From Candidatus Defluviibacillus avedoerensis (GTDB lineage Bacteria > Pseudomonadota > Gammaproteobacteria > Burkholderiales > Burkholderiaceae_C), in NCBI GenBank assembly GCA_016703665.1, contig JADJBS010000009.1:62001-126000 (forward strand): a DNA stretch of 64,000 nucleotides. Reading direction: 5' to 3'. Positions 10,278 to 20,079 of the stretch are shown here, piece by piece. Numbering within the stretch: the stretch's first letter is position 1; every line of letters starts with the position of its first letter. The translations under genes were made by a program, and so were the position numbers. The notes under the pieces are model-generated. The model was not told the DNA's origin, made no database searches, and saw only the letters and a list, made by a program, of their open reading frames with translations.

Positions 10278-11960
10278 TCAATAAATGTCGTGCTGCGTGT
10301 TGTACACATTGAACTTGCCGGTGGGGGTGATCATCTTGGGATCAGTAATCACCTTTTTGACAGCCAGTGTTTTGTCGTCGTAAACAACGATGGCAGATTG
10401 GTCCGTCTTGCCGCCCCACAGGGATATCCATACTTCGGTGCCGTCGGCGCTGTACTCAGGGTGCACCGCGCGTTTGACAGCCTTGGTTGGTGGTAACCCA
10501 GAATCTTTGGCAACGTTGATGACCTTGTACGGCTTAGACAGGTCATCCATCTTCCAGACCGATACCGATTCCGCAATGTCCTTGTCAGCGTTTTGTGCAG
10601 AGTCAGCCCATAGATGGTTGGATTTGGGATGCGTTTTGACAAACAGGTTGCCTGGAACGTGTTTGACTTCCTGTACGACCTTCCAGTTGTATTGCTTAAA
10701 GCTTGAGTACTTAGCTTCGTCCGACGGGGTGCTGATCAGTGTGACCACGTCTGCGCCCAGATGGCCAGTGGCCCAAACTGGGCCAAACTTTGGATGCACA
10801 AAGTTGGCGCCGCGACCAGGGTGGGGGATCTTTGCCACATCGACGAGCGCGGCGAGTTTTCCATCTTTCAAATCAACGGCGGCGATCTTGTTGGATGCAT
10901 TGGCCGCGACCAGAAAATAGCGCTTGGAGTGGTCAAAGCCGCCATCGTGCAGGAATTTGGCAGAGGCAATTGTGGTGGTCTTCAGGTTTTCAATATCCGA
11001 ATAATCCACAAGCAAAATCTGGCCAGTTTCCTTGATGTTCACCACCCATTCCGGCTTGATCTCAGACGCCACGATCGATGCCACGCGTGGCTCTGGGTGG
11101 TATTCACCATCCACGGTCATGCCTCGGGTGCTGACCACCTTGCGTGGTTTGAGGGTGTCGCCGTCCATGATGACGTATTGAGGTGGCCAGTAAGAGCCGG
11201 CAATCGCGTAGGTGTCTTCAAAGCCCTTGAATTTGGATGTATCTACTGAGCGCGCGTCGAAGCCGATTTTGACTTCTGCGACCACAGAGGGTTTTTCCAT
11301 CCACAGATCAATCAGGCTCAGACGACCATCACGGCCGATCACATAGACATACCGCCCCGATTTTGACAACGGAATATGCACCGCATAGCCTGTTTTGACT
11401 ATGCTGCGAATTTCTTTGGTATCTCCGTCAATCAATGCCACTTCACCCGTGTCACGCAGGTGACAGAGAACATGTTCTTCAGGTTGAACTTGTTCATTTG
11501 TTTGGTAGGGGCGGTCTTTCACTGCCACCATGACTTTCCATGAGTCCATGGTGTCTTTGAAGTTGTACTCGGGTGGCACATCAGGGGTGTTCTGTATGTA
11601 CTTGGCCATCAGGGACAACTCTTCCTTGGTCAGGATGTCATCAAAGTTCACCATCCCACCGTCGGTACCGTAGCCAATGATTTTCTCAAGACGGGATTGA
11701 CCTAATGCAAGTGTGCCGCCTTCGGTCTTTTTACCGTCTTTGTCGGTTTTGCTCCAATGAGGTTCCAGGTTTTGCCTTTGCACCTTTGCGCAGCACACCG
11801 TGGCACCGCACAGCGCTCGAAGTAGATTTTCTTGGCAGCGTCTTTTTCTGCCACCGTCATTGAGGGGCCAACTGGTTTTTGTTCCTGGGCCAAGAAGCCA
11901 TGGAAAAATTGACAACACTGCAGCAACTGCAATGGTGGTAAATCGCGGTTGATTCGTAGG
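10278..11960 (-). CDS. nirS: Cytochrome cd1 nitrite reductase (frameshifts in the haem c domain)
   Basis: Periplasmic reduction of nitrite to nitric oxide. The d1 propeller is complete and open from about 11730 to the stop: SWKVMVAVKDRP, GYAVHIPLSKSGRYVYVIGRDG, EYHPEPRVASIVAS and FLHDGGFDHSKRYF (the two distal-pocket histidine regions), ending GKFNVYNTQHDIY. The N-terminal c domain is damaged: KKIYFERCA leads into an expected CAGCH site, but GCGGTGC replaces what should be about two bases longer, and another base is missing a little further on, before NLEPHW. A signal-like stretch FTTIAVAAVLS is visible but I could not place the start codon; 11960 is approximate, and a GGAG lies near 11965. 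Indels next to G and A runs point to base-calling error. Confidence 0.93.
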   Translation of the reverse strand, partial: PTNQPRFTTIAVAAVLSIFPWLLGPGTKTSWPLNDGGRKRRCQENLLRALCGATVCCAKVQRQNLEPHWSKTDKDGKKTEGGTLALGQSRLEKIIGYGTDGGMVNFDDILTKEELSLMAKYIQNTPDVPPEYNFKDTMDSWKVMVAVKDRPYQTNEQVQPEEHVLCHLRDTGEVALIDGDTKEIRSIVKTGYAVHIPLSKSGRYVYVIGRDGRLSLIDLWMEKPSVVAEVKIGFDARSVDTSKFKGFEDTYAIAGSYWPPQYVIMDGDTLKPRKVVSTRGMTVDGEYHPEPRVASIVASEIKPEWVVNIKETGQILLVDYSDIENLKTTTIASAKFLHDGGFDHSKRYFLVAANASNKIAAVDLKDGKLAALVDVAKIPHPGRGANFVHPKFGPVWATGHLGADVVTLISTPSDEAKYSSFKQYNWKVVQEVKHVPGNLFVKTHPKSNHLWADSAQNADKDIAESVSVWKMDDLSKPYKVINVAKDSGLPPTKAVKRAVHPEYSADGTEVWISLWGGKTDQSAIVVYDDKTLAVKKVITDPKMITPTGKFNVYNTQHDIY

Positions 11961-12229
11961 TCCTACTCCGTTGTATTGCGCAGCCAGGCCGCCAAACTGG
12001 CGGTTAACACTCGCCGAAGGCTGCATCTGTTCGAGTCGAGCAGGCGCATTGTCAAGTTGAGACTGCGGGTCTGTCCTTGTGCTGCATTAGGTCTTTTTCC
12101 GATTTTTCGGATTTGAAGACCTGTCTGAAATTCAACAGAGAAAAAATGAGTTTCCAACGGACATGATCACCGTCGCTCGCATGTAGAGACCGGGTCGGGT
12201 GAGGTTGAAAACAGGTCAACTACAGCGTG
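11961..12229 (-). promoter_or_regulatory. Leader region between the dnr-type gene and nirS
   Basis: About 270 bases without a supported gene. It should hold the nirS promoter. The only FNR-like sequence I see is TTGA-N7-TCAA at 12205-12219, one base wider than the normal TTGA-N6-TCAA and about 250 bases from the nirS start. Given the indel rate here, the spacing could be a sequencing artefact. No clear terminator for the upstream regulator gene was seen. Confidence 0.3.
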
Positions 12230-12919
12230 CTAATGTGCGCCGTAGTCCGACAGTCGCTGCACATCGATGATGCGGATGTCACGCTTATCGATTTCAATTA
12301 GTCCTTCAGATTCCAGTTCGTGTAGGACCTTGGAAAAATACTCTGGCGTGAGCGACAACCTGGACGCAATGGTGGCTTTGCTGACCGGGAGAGACACCGT
12401 AACTGACTGCTCAGAGCCACAATCGGAATCACGTACCAGGTAACCAATCACTCGCTGCATGCCACTGTGTAGGGCACCTGATTCAATGTCGCGCACAAGA
12501 CCGTGCAGGCGGCGCGAGATACCGCTCAGCATGCGCAGTGAAAACCGTGGATCGCGCTCAATCTCTTCCAGCATGCACTGCTTTCCAACTGTCAGTAGCA
12601 ATGTGTTGGCGAGTGATTGTGCATTCAAGATGTGGGCTTGTCGGTAAACATCAGGGCCTCAGCAAAGCTGACGCCTGGTCCATCCAGTTCAACTCACCTT
12701 TTCCTGACCGGCTGGTGAAAGTGCGAAGAGTTTGATTTGTCCCGACACCACCACATGGAACTCTTCACAGGGTTCGCCATATCTGAAAAGGTTGTCTCCG
12801 CGAGCTAGGCGCCGTACTTGGCATCCTTGTGCCACTCGCTGGAGCTCCGATGGCGAGAGATCGCTAAAAAGTGGTAGCACGGCAAGGAAGCGGGGAATGT
12901 TGAAATCGCTAAGTTCCAT
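12230..12919 (-). CDS. dnr: Crp/Fnr-family regulator, Dnr type (one frameshift)
   Basis: Transcription factor of about 230 residues, probably the nitric-oxide-responsive regulator of the flanking nir and nor genes. The N-terminal cyclic-nucleotide-binding fold includes GDNLFRYGEPCEEFHVVVSGQIKLF; the C-terminal winged helix has SKATIASRLSLTPEYFSKVL, a normal recognition helix. It lacks the four-cysteine cluster of oxygen-sensing FNR, which fits Dnr/DNR/NNR proteins that bind haem. The frame changes at about 12695 (GAAAAGGTGAGTTGAA); dropping one base gives VVELDGPGVSFAEALMF. The ATG at 12919 gives a family-like N-terminus MELSDFNIPRFLAVLPLFSDL. It diverges from norC across 153 bases. Confidence 0.85.
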
Positions 12920-12995
12920 GTATCGTCCTGTGAGGTCGCAGCATTTTGTTTGCACACATTGTAGGTGTGCACAGGTCTCAGTATCGCTCTCACTC

Positions 12996-13009
12996 TTGAA
13001 CAAGTTCAA
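12996..13009. promoter_or_regulatory. FNR/Dnr-type operator, dnr-norC intergenic
   Basis: TTGAACAAGTTCAA is a perfect 14-base palindrome matching the TTGA-N6-TCAA core of FNR/DNR/NNR sites. Its centre is 70 bases upstream of the norC ATG. If it sits at -41.5, transcription would start near 13044, leaving a leader of about 29 bases containing GGAG at about 13060. It lies between the divergent dnr-type gene and norC and could serve both. Confidence 0.8.
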
Positions 13010-13072
13010 AGGGACTCTCAGGTCGCTCAGCCCTACGCTCCAGCCTGACATCATTTATAGGAGCATGTTCGT

Positions 13073-13509
13073 ATGAGCCAAGTCAACACAAGTGGCATGA
13101 CGAAGCAGATGGCCCGCAATATTTTCTTTGGCGGGTCACTCTTCTTCATCCTTATTTTTATAGCGCTGGTTTTGACAGCGGACGCAAAATTCCCCAGCGG
13201 TCCAACGCCGAGGCCATCACCCCTGCGGTGATCGGAGGCAAAAAATATGGGAAACCCGCAACTGCATTGGCTGCCACTCCTTGCTGGGCGAGGGCGCCTA
13301 CTTTGCCCCTGGGTTGGGCGTAATGCCACAAGCGCCGTGGCCCGGATTTCATCAAGGCCTGGATGGCTTCGCAACCCACACACACACCAGGCCGCCGTCA
13401 AATGCCGCAGTTCAATCTGGACGAAAAACAGATGAACGACTTGGTGGAGTTCGTGCGTTGGACGGGCGAGATCAACACCGAAAACTGGCCACCCAATATT
13501 GAAGGTTGA
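13073..13509 (+). CDS. norC: Nitric oxide reductase cytochrome c subunit (frameshifted)
   Basis: Small subunit of cytochrome bc-type NO reductase, anchored in the inner membrane with a periplasmic haem c. MSQVNTSGMTKQMARNIFFGG leads into a transmembrane helix (SLFFILIFIALV). In other frames follow ITPAVIGGKK, the haem site CIGCHSLLGEGAYFAPGLG (13275-13320), then RRQMPQFNLDEKQMNDLVEF and NTENWPPNIEG with TGA at 13507. At least four single-base changes are needed to read through. GGAG lies about 9 bases before the ATG. First gene of norCBQD, driven by the palindrome at 12996. Confidence 0.88.
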
Positions 13510-13527
13510 AACGCATAGGACACGACA

Positions 13528-14962
13528 ATGAAAGCAACAACACTCAAGTACTCGTCCCAATCAGTGGCCAAGCCGTATTTCATCGCGGCACTGGCGCTGT
13601 TCACAGGGCAAATTCTGTTCGGTCTGGTCATCGGACTGCAATATGTGGTGGGGAGACTTCTTGTTTCCTATATTCCTTTTAACGCTGCACGGATGGTTCA
13701 CACCAACCTGCTCATCGTTTGGCTTCTTTTTGGCTTTATGGGTTCTGCCTATTACTTGGTGCCAGAAGAATCCGAGACCGAGTTGTACAGCCCCAAATTT
13801 GCGTTGCTGTTGTTCTGGGTCTTCTTAGTGGCCCGGGCGTTGACCATCGTTGGGTATTTGGTCGTGCCCTATGCCAAATTGGCAGAGCTGACTGGAAACG
13901 ACCTGCTGATGACTATGGGGCGTGAGTTCCTGGAGCAGCCGCTACCCACTAAGCTGGGCATTGTGGTGGTGGCGCTGGGCTTTCTATTCAACATCACCAT
14001 GACGGTGCTCAAAGGCCGTAAGACAGCAATCTCGACAGTGCTGCTGATGGGCCTGTGGGGCTTGGCGCTGATGTTCCTGTTCAGCTTTGTCAATCCGCAC
14101 AACCTGGTGCGCGACAAGATGTACTGGTGGTTCGTGGTTCACCTGTGGGTGGAAGGGGTTTGGGAGTTGATCCTGGGTGCGTTGCTGGCTTTTGTTCTAG
14201 TCAAAACCACTGGCGTAGACCGTGAAGTGATTGACAAGTGGCTGTACCTGATCATTGCCATGGCCTTGATTACCGGAATTCTGGGGACGGGGCACCATTT
14301 TTACTTTATTGGTCTACCTGGCTACTGGCAGTGGATCGGCACGATCTTCTCTGCACTGGAGCCGATCCCCTTCTTCATGATGACGCTGTTTGCCTTCAAC
14401 ATGGTGCAAAAGCGCCGTCGCGAACATCCCAACCAGGCAGCGATCTTGTGGGCGCTTGGTTGCTCGGTGGTGGGCTTTTTGGGCGCGGGTCTGTGGGGCT
14501 TCATTCATACCCTGGCACCGGTTAATTACTACACCCACGGTACGCAGATGACGGCTTCGCACGGTCTCCCTGGCGTTTTACGGTGCCTACGTTGCTGGTG
14601 GTGATTGCCATCATCAGCTACGCCATGCCGATTCTGCGGCCGTGAAGCCAACAGCCGCCGCGCTCAAAACGTGGAGATGTGGAGTTTCTGGGCCATGACG
14701 GTCAGCATGGGTGTGATGGTGCTGGCCCTGAGCGGGTGCAGGCATTTTGCAAGTCTGGCTGCAACGCATGCCGACCACGGGTGCCATGTCTTTCATGGCT
14801 GCGCAGGACCAGATCGCCTTCTTCTACTGGGTGCGTGTGGCAGGCGGCGTGGGCTTCCTGGGTGGATTGCTGATGTACCTGGCCAGCTTCTTTGTGGCAG
14901 CTGGAAGTGCAGAGGATGAGGCCGCCACTGGCAACCTGATCACTGGCACAGCCCACGCCTGA
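13528..14962 (+). CDS. norB: Nitric oxide reductase subunit B (frameshifts near 3' end)
   Basis: Catalytic, twelve-helix subunit that reduces two NO to N2O. Metal ligands are visible: MVHTNLLIVWLLFG (haem b), WWFVVHLWVEGVWE (FeB His and the conserved Glu), GTGHHFYFIG (His pair) and NYYTHGTQMTASHG (haem ligands). The first 350 codons are open. Between 14560 and 14750 at least four indels split the rest, which resumes as AIISYAMPIL, ANSRRAQNVEMWSFWAM and ILQVWLQRMPTTGAMSF and ends at TGA 14960. Total length about 475 residues, normal for cNorB. Confidence 0.93.
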
Positions 14963-14981
14963 ACCCGCTGACCCAGACGAT

Positions 14982-15757
14982 ATGACAGTGATTGATCTGA
15001 AAACGGGCAGCCCATTGGGCAATGCTGCCCCGTACTATGCTGAGCAGGGAACAGAATGTGCTCTTTTTCAGCATGCTTGGTCGAGGCAGTTACCGCTGCT
15101 GATCAAGGGCCAGGCTTGGGCGCCCCTTGATCACAGTGTCGTGTCACGATGACCTGGGTGCCGCAGATCTGGTGGGGCGATTCTTGATTGGTCACGGCAA
15201 TACCCAATGGTCTGACGGCCCTCTCGCGTGCCGTGCGCAGCGGTGCTATTTGCTACCTGGACGAAGTGGTCGAGGCACGAAAGACACCACCGTGGTGCTG
15301 CACCCTGCCTGACGACCGACGCATATTGCCGATCGAGCGCACGGGTGAGCAATTGGAGGCACCACCCGAGTTCATGTTGGTGATCTCCTACAACCCGGGT
15401 TACCAGAATTTGCTGAAAGGTTTGAAGCCCAGCACACGCCAGCGCTTCATCGCGCTGACGCTTGACTACCCGCGTCCAGACATTGAGCGCGGAATTGTCG
15501 AAAAAGAAGGCGGCGTCAGTACCGACTGCGCAGCACTCTTGGTCAAGCTGGCTACCGCTTTGCGACGCTTGACGGATCACGACCTGGAAGAAACCGCCAG
15601 CACGCGCCTATTGGTTGCGGCGGCGCGTCTTCATGCGGCCGGTCTGCCGCTTCACATGGCGTGCCATGCTGCCGTGGTGGACGCCCTGACTGACGATGCA
15701 GGCACGACCAAAGCATTGTCTGAGGTGGTCCGCGCCATCATTGGCGACGCAGCCTAG
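14982..15757 (+). CDS. norQ: NO reductase activation protein NorQ, AAA ATPase missing its P-loop
   Basis: MoxR/CbbQ-type AAA ATPase that works with NorD to insert FeB into NorB. N-terminus MTVIDLKTGSPLGNAAPYYAEQ and LPLLIKG match the family; later blocks are ITVSCHDDLGAADLVGR, SGAICYLDEVVEA (Walker B), VISYNPGYQ and LKPSTRQRFIAL. Between LLIKG and RLGRPLITV, where the family has GPTGCGKTRFVEHMAW, about 44 bases are absent, so Walker A is gone and the frame shifts. Further one-base shifts occur near 15215 and 15285. From about 15300 to the TAG the frame is continuous. The deletion is too long to be an ordinary homopolymer error. Confidence 0.85.
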
Positions 15758-15768
15758 CGTCTCAAATC

Positions 15769-17601
15769 ATGGAAGAGCATGTTGGCAGGTGGTGGCACAA
15801 CGCGTTGAACCACCTGACGCAGGCATCAAATCAGGCATTTGCCGTTCATTTGCCAGATGTGCAAAGCAGCATTGGCATGATGTTCCGCGCAGCGGGTGGT
15901 GACACCACGTTGCGCATTGCTTGCGCGTCCGACCAAGCCGTCGGAGGCGTGCGCGCCTGGATCGCGCGGCTTGCGGGCAGCGGTGAGCGAGCAGAGTTGC
16001 CCGCGTTGGACAGCGAAGTTGTTGCCTTGCCATCTACGGTGTCGGTCTTCGCAAACCTCGATTTGAACCGCGATCTCTTTATCTGGCTGGCTATATTGGC
16101 AGCGCACTATCGGCACACAGGGAATTGGGTTGGGGACAACTTGGCTGCCACTGAGGCTGCCTTGTCATCGTTTCCTGGTTTTCGCCATCGATACCTTTGT
16201 CTACGCGATGCCCATTTGGCCCAGCGCCCCGATACAACCGTGAATAAGACAAAGTCGGATTCCGCAGAAAACTACGTGCAAGCCGCCTTGCAGGGCAAGC
16301 ATGTGAGCGCGTCCGACCGTTGTCAGCCTGCCGATGTGATGCCGGTTTGGCTGTGGATGACGGTAGCTCAGAAGTTTGCGTCAAGTACCTCGAGCTGCGC
16401 CCGCCCGAAACCTGCGGCAGTAGGAAGACCACCGAGCCCCAAAGACGATGGTCGGCGCCGCCGTACCCAGGCGGCACCCGACAGCGATGCGCGCAATGCG
16501 ATGGTGCTGCCGTTTCGCGGTGAATCCATCATGTCGTGGAGCGAGATGGTTCGCATGGACCGCGCCACAGACGACGAAGATGATGGCAGTGCCGTCACAG
16601 CGGCCAACGACATGGATAAATTGTCGGTAACGCAAGACGGCGAGACCCTGGCATCTCGGGTCAAGTTTGACCTGGACCTTCCCAGTGCCAGCCACGACGA
16701 AGAGCCACTGGGGCCAGGCCAGAAGTTTCCGGAATGGGACTACAAACGTGGTGTCTTGCAGCCCGACCATTGCGTGGTACAGGAGCTGGTAGGGCGCAGT
16801 GACAGCCAGTACATCCCATTGCCCGCTTTGCGCCGCATGGCCAAGAGCATGAGTCGACGGCTGGAGGTGCTACGTGACGCTCCGCGCATGCAACACGGGC
16901 AAGAGCAGGGCGATGACATCGACCTGGACGCTTGGGTGAGGCTGCGTGCCGAAGAAGGCGACAGCCGCGTCTGGCGTAGCGACACACCTGCTGTTTATTC
17001 GCGCAGGATTAATGGCGATCGCAGCCTTGCCACATTGCTTCTGGCCGACCTGTCCTTGTCAACCGATGCATATGCAAATGATCAGATGCGCGTGATCGAT
17101 GTGATCCGCGACGCCATGTACGCGTTTGGTGAGGCACTGAACGCTGTGGGCGATCCTTTTGCCATGTGGGGTTTTTCGTCGGTTCGCAGACATCAGGTCC
17201 GGCTGCAGTATCTGAAAGGCTTTGATGAGCCTTGGGCAAACGCGAGCCGAAACCGAGTGGGTGCAGTGCGGCCGGGCTTTTATACCCGCATGGGCGCAGC
17301 CATTCGTCATGCTACCTTGCAATTAGGCAAGCGCAGCGAACGCAGGCGTCTGCTGATGTTGTTGACGGATGGCAAACCCAATGATTTGGACCAGTACGAA
17401 GGTCGCTATGGGCTTGAAGACACCAAGCGTGCCATTCACGAGGCTCGCTTGGTCGGCTTGGTTCCGTTCTGCGTGACGATCGATGAGGCCGCGCATGATT
17501 ACTTGCCCATGTTGTTCGGGCGCCAAGGGTATGTATGGGTACACCGTCCCCAGGACCTTGCACTGAAACTGACGCAGGCATGGCGCTCTATCGCCAAGTA
17601 G
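15769..17601 (+). CDS. norD: NO reductase activation protein NorD (VWA domain)
   Basis: Partner of NorQ in maturing NO reductase, cytoplasmic. Intact at 610 residues, unlike its upstream neighbours. The C-terminal von Willebrand A domain has a MIDAS motif DLSLSTD beginning near residue 427, and LLMLLTDGKPNDLDQYEGRYG further on, both hallmarks of NorD/CbbO. The middle is an acidic, low-complexity linker of variable sequence. It begins 11 bases after norQ, so the two are probably cotranscribed. Confidence 0.93.
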   Translation: MEEHVGRWWHNALNHLTQASNQAFAVHLPDVQSSIGMMFRAAGGDTTLRIACASDQAVGGVRAWIARLAGSGERAELPALDSEVVALPSTVSVFANLDLNRDLFIWLAILAAHYRHTGNWVGDNLAATEAALSSFPGFRHRYLCLRDAHLAQRPDTTVNKTKSDSAENYVQAALQGKHVSASDRCQPADVMPVWLWMTVAQKFASSTSSCARPKPAAVGRPPSPKDDGRRRRTQAAPDSDARNAMVLPFRGESIMSWSEMVRMDRATDDEDDGSAVTAANDMDKLSVTQDGETLASRVKFDLDLPSASHDEEPLGPGQKFPEWDYKRGVLQPDHCVVQELVGRSDSQYIPLPALRRMAKSMSRRLEVLRDAPRMQHGQEQGDDIDLDAWVRLRAEEGDSRVWRSDTPAVYSRRINGDRSLATLLLADLSLSTDAYANDQMRVIDVIRDAMYAFGEALNAVGDPFAMWGFSSVRRHQVRLQYLKGFDEPWANASRNRVGAVRPGFYTRMGAAIRHATLQLGKRSERRRLLMLLTDGKPNDLDQYEGRYGLEDTKRAIHEARLVGLVPFCVTIDEAAHDYLPMLFGRQGYVWVHRPQDLALKLTQAWRSIAK

Positions 17602-17627
17602 TTCCACCTAAGGGAAGTACAACAAAC

Positions 17628-19945
17628 ATGACTTCAATATCAACACATTTGCCAAGTACCCATTCAGGTAGCCGGTTGCAGTTGCGGCCCATCGCGGTCA
17701 GCGTCGCCATGGCTTGCGCTGCGATGGGTGCCCCAGCTGTTTTCGCGGAAACTGGCCAAACCGAAACCGCCACGGTCGCCTTGCAAACGGTTGTGGTGAG
17801 CGGTGCACGCCATGAACAATTGCGCGACAACCTGCCCATGTCCATTGATGTGCTGAGCGCCAGCGAGATGGAAGACGCGCAGATGATCGACATTCATGAT
17901 CTGGCCAGAGCTTGCCCAATGTGTCAGTCAAGCGCGCACCTGCACGGTTTACCGTTACAGGTGCTGGCAACGCCACAGGGCGGGATGGCAACTCGGGGTT
18001 CAATGTGCGCGGTCAAGATGGCAACCGGGTGATGATGCTGGTTGACGGTGTACGCCTGCCACGCAGCTATATCAATGGCAACAACGCTTTTGGGCGCGAT
18101 GCCCTGTCACTCGGGTTGATCAAACGGGTGGAGTTGGTGCGCGGACCCGCATCCGTGCTGTACGGATCAGACGCGATGGCCGGTTTGGTCAACTTCATCA
18201 CGCTGGACCCGTCCGATTTCCTGCCCGTTAGCAAGGAAGGGGAGCCCGCTTTGGGTGGCCGTGTGGGTATCAGCAGCACAGGAGATGACCATGGTCGCCA
18301 CTTGGCCGCCACACTGGCAGGCCGAAGCAACGAGGTGGCGCAGTGGTTGCTGACTGGTACGGGCAATCAAAGCCATGGCATGGCCAACAGGGGCAGCAGG
18401 GATGTCGCCAACGTAGACCGAACCACGCCCAACCCTCAGACAGATCGTGGTGGTTCGGTGCTGGGCAAAGTGGTGCTGACCCCCAATGCAGTACAAAAAC
18501 ATATGTTGACGCTGGAGCATGTCCAGAAACGGCAAGATTTTGAATTGTTCTCCAGCCGCGCGAAAGCGCCACTGGTTGCTGCGTCGGTGGTGGATGAGCG
18601 CAGCCACAAAGACATGGCGCGCAATCGCCTGAGCTGGGACGCGCGCTATCGCCTGGACGCACCTTGGGCAGACAAGCTGCAAACAGTTCTGAGCCTGCAA
18701 AATACGCACACGCAGGATAACGGAACCACTCGGCGCAACGACGTTGGTGTGCGAGTTAGAGACACTGCATATACCGAGCGCGCAATACAGCTTAGCCTGC
18801 AAGCTCAAAAAAAATCGGCTTTGGGATCGCAGTGGGAACAGAATCTGATCTATGGCCTCGACTACGCCCGCACTGATATACGAAGTTGGTTTGACGGGAG
18901 AGACCCCGCGCCACTGCCGGTGTATGCACCCAAGAAGTATTTTCCTGACACACGTGACAGCAGCGTGGCTGTTTATGCACAAAGCGAATTGCAAGACCAT
19001 GAATGGCGCATCACGCCAGGCCTGCGCTTAGAGCACTTCTCACTCCATGTGCTGAGCCAGGCAGGGTTTTCTCCTCCGGCTCCCCAACCAGGCAAATCCA
19101 TCTCGGGCACGAAACTCGCGCCCAAACTGGGATCGCTCTATCAGATAGATCCCCAGTGGAGCGTGTTTGGCAACTACGCGACGGGCTTTCGGGCACCTAA
19201 CGCTGCGCAGGTTAACGGTTTTGTTGAAAACCCAACACCAACCACCTTTGTGACTTTGCTTGCCAACCCCGATTTGAAGCCGGAAACCAGCCAGAACATT
19301 GAGTTGGGCCTGCGCGGTCGAATGGAACACCTTCAGCTGGACATGGCCGTATTCGCTGGCAACTACAAACAGCTGATCATTGACAAAAAACCGCTTGGCG
19401 GCACCGGCATTGCCAATGATCCCCTGATATTCCAGACCGTGAACGTGGACCGTGCTCGCATCCAAGGTTTTGAGATCAAAGGCGTGCTGGAATGGGGGCA
19501 TTGGGGGCAGGGAACCTTGAGCAGTCCGTTTGCTTATGGATTGACCCGTGGTTGGGACATGGGTACGGGGCGGCCACTGAATACCATCGACCCCGCCAAG
19601 CTGGTGGCAGGCATCAAGTATGAAACGGCCTTCTGGGATTTACGCCTGGATGCCATTCACCATGCAGCCAAGAAAGCGAGTGACCTGGACAGCCCTTATC
19701 TGGCCAAACCCGCAACACCACCCCGCGTGAATCAGTTCACCACACCGTCCGCCACCACGCTGGACCTTTACGCGCAATGGCGTCCGGCCAAGAACGTGCG
19801 TTTGAATCTGGCACTGGTCAATCTGAGCAATCGCAAGTACTGGATGTGGTCGGATGTGCAAGGCTTGGCTAGCACGTCAGCGGTGGTGGATGCGTATACA
19901 CAGGCAGGAAGGCACTTGAACCTGTCGTTGATTGCTGATTTTTAG
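17628..19945 (+). CDS. TonB-dependent outer-membrane receptor, haem/haemoglobin type (one frameshift)
   Basis: Outer-membrane beta-barrel of about 770 residues. A signal peptide (IAVSVAMACAAMGAPAVFA) precedes TonB-box-like LQTVVVSGAR and a plug domain with RGQDGNRVMMLVDGVRLP and VELVRGPASVLYGSDAMAG, typical of haem/haemoglobin/transferrin receptors. FRAPNAAQVNGF and ANPDLKPETSQN match the FRAP and NPDL motifs of haem receptors. The frame changes at about 17905 (CCAGAGCTTGCCC; a missing base would give ARALPNVSVKRAP). AAGGGA lies 12 bases before the ATG. It follows norD by 26 bases on the same strand and may be expressed with the nor genes. Copper or siderophore specificity cannot be excluded. 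Confidence 0.85.
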
Positions 19946-20079
19946 GTCTCATTGTCTTTAGCGCGACCGAATACCCCACTCAATGGACTCAACAATGAGG
20001 GGGGATTGCATGGGGACTGTTACAGTCAAAGTTAACAAGTTCGAATTTGCGCTGTTGACAACGAAATCTATTCAATTCC

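Noticed and set aside
12205..12219. TTGA-N7-TCAA as the nirS operator
   Set aside because: Spacing is one base too wide and the site is about 250 bases from nirS; kept only as a note in the leader region.
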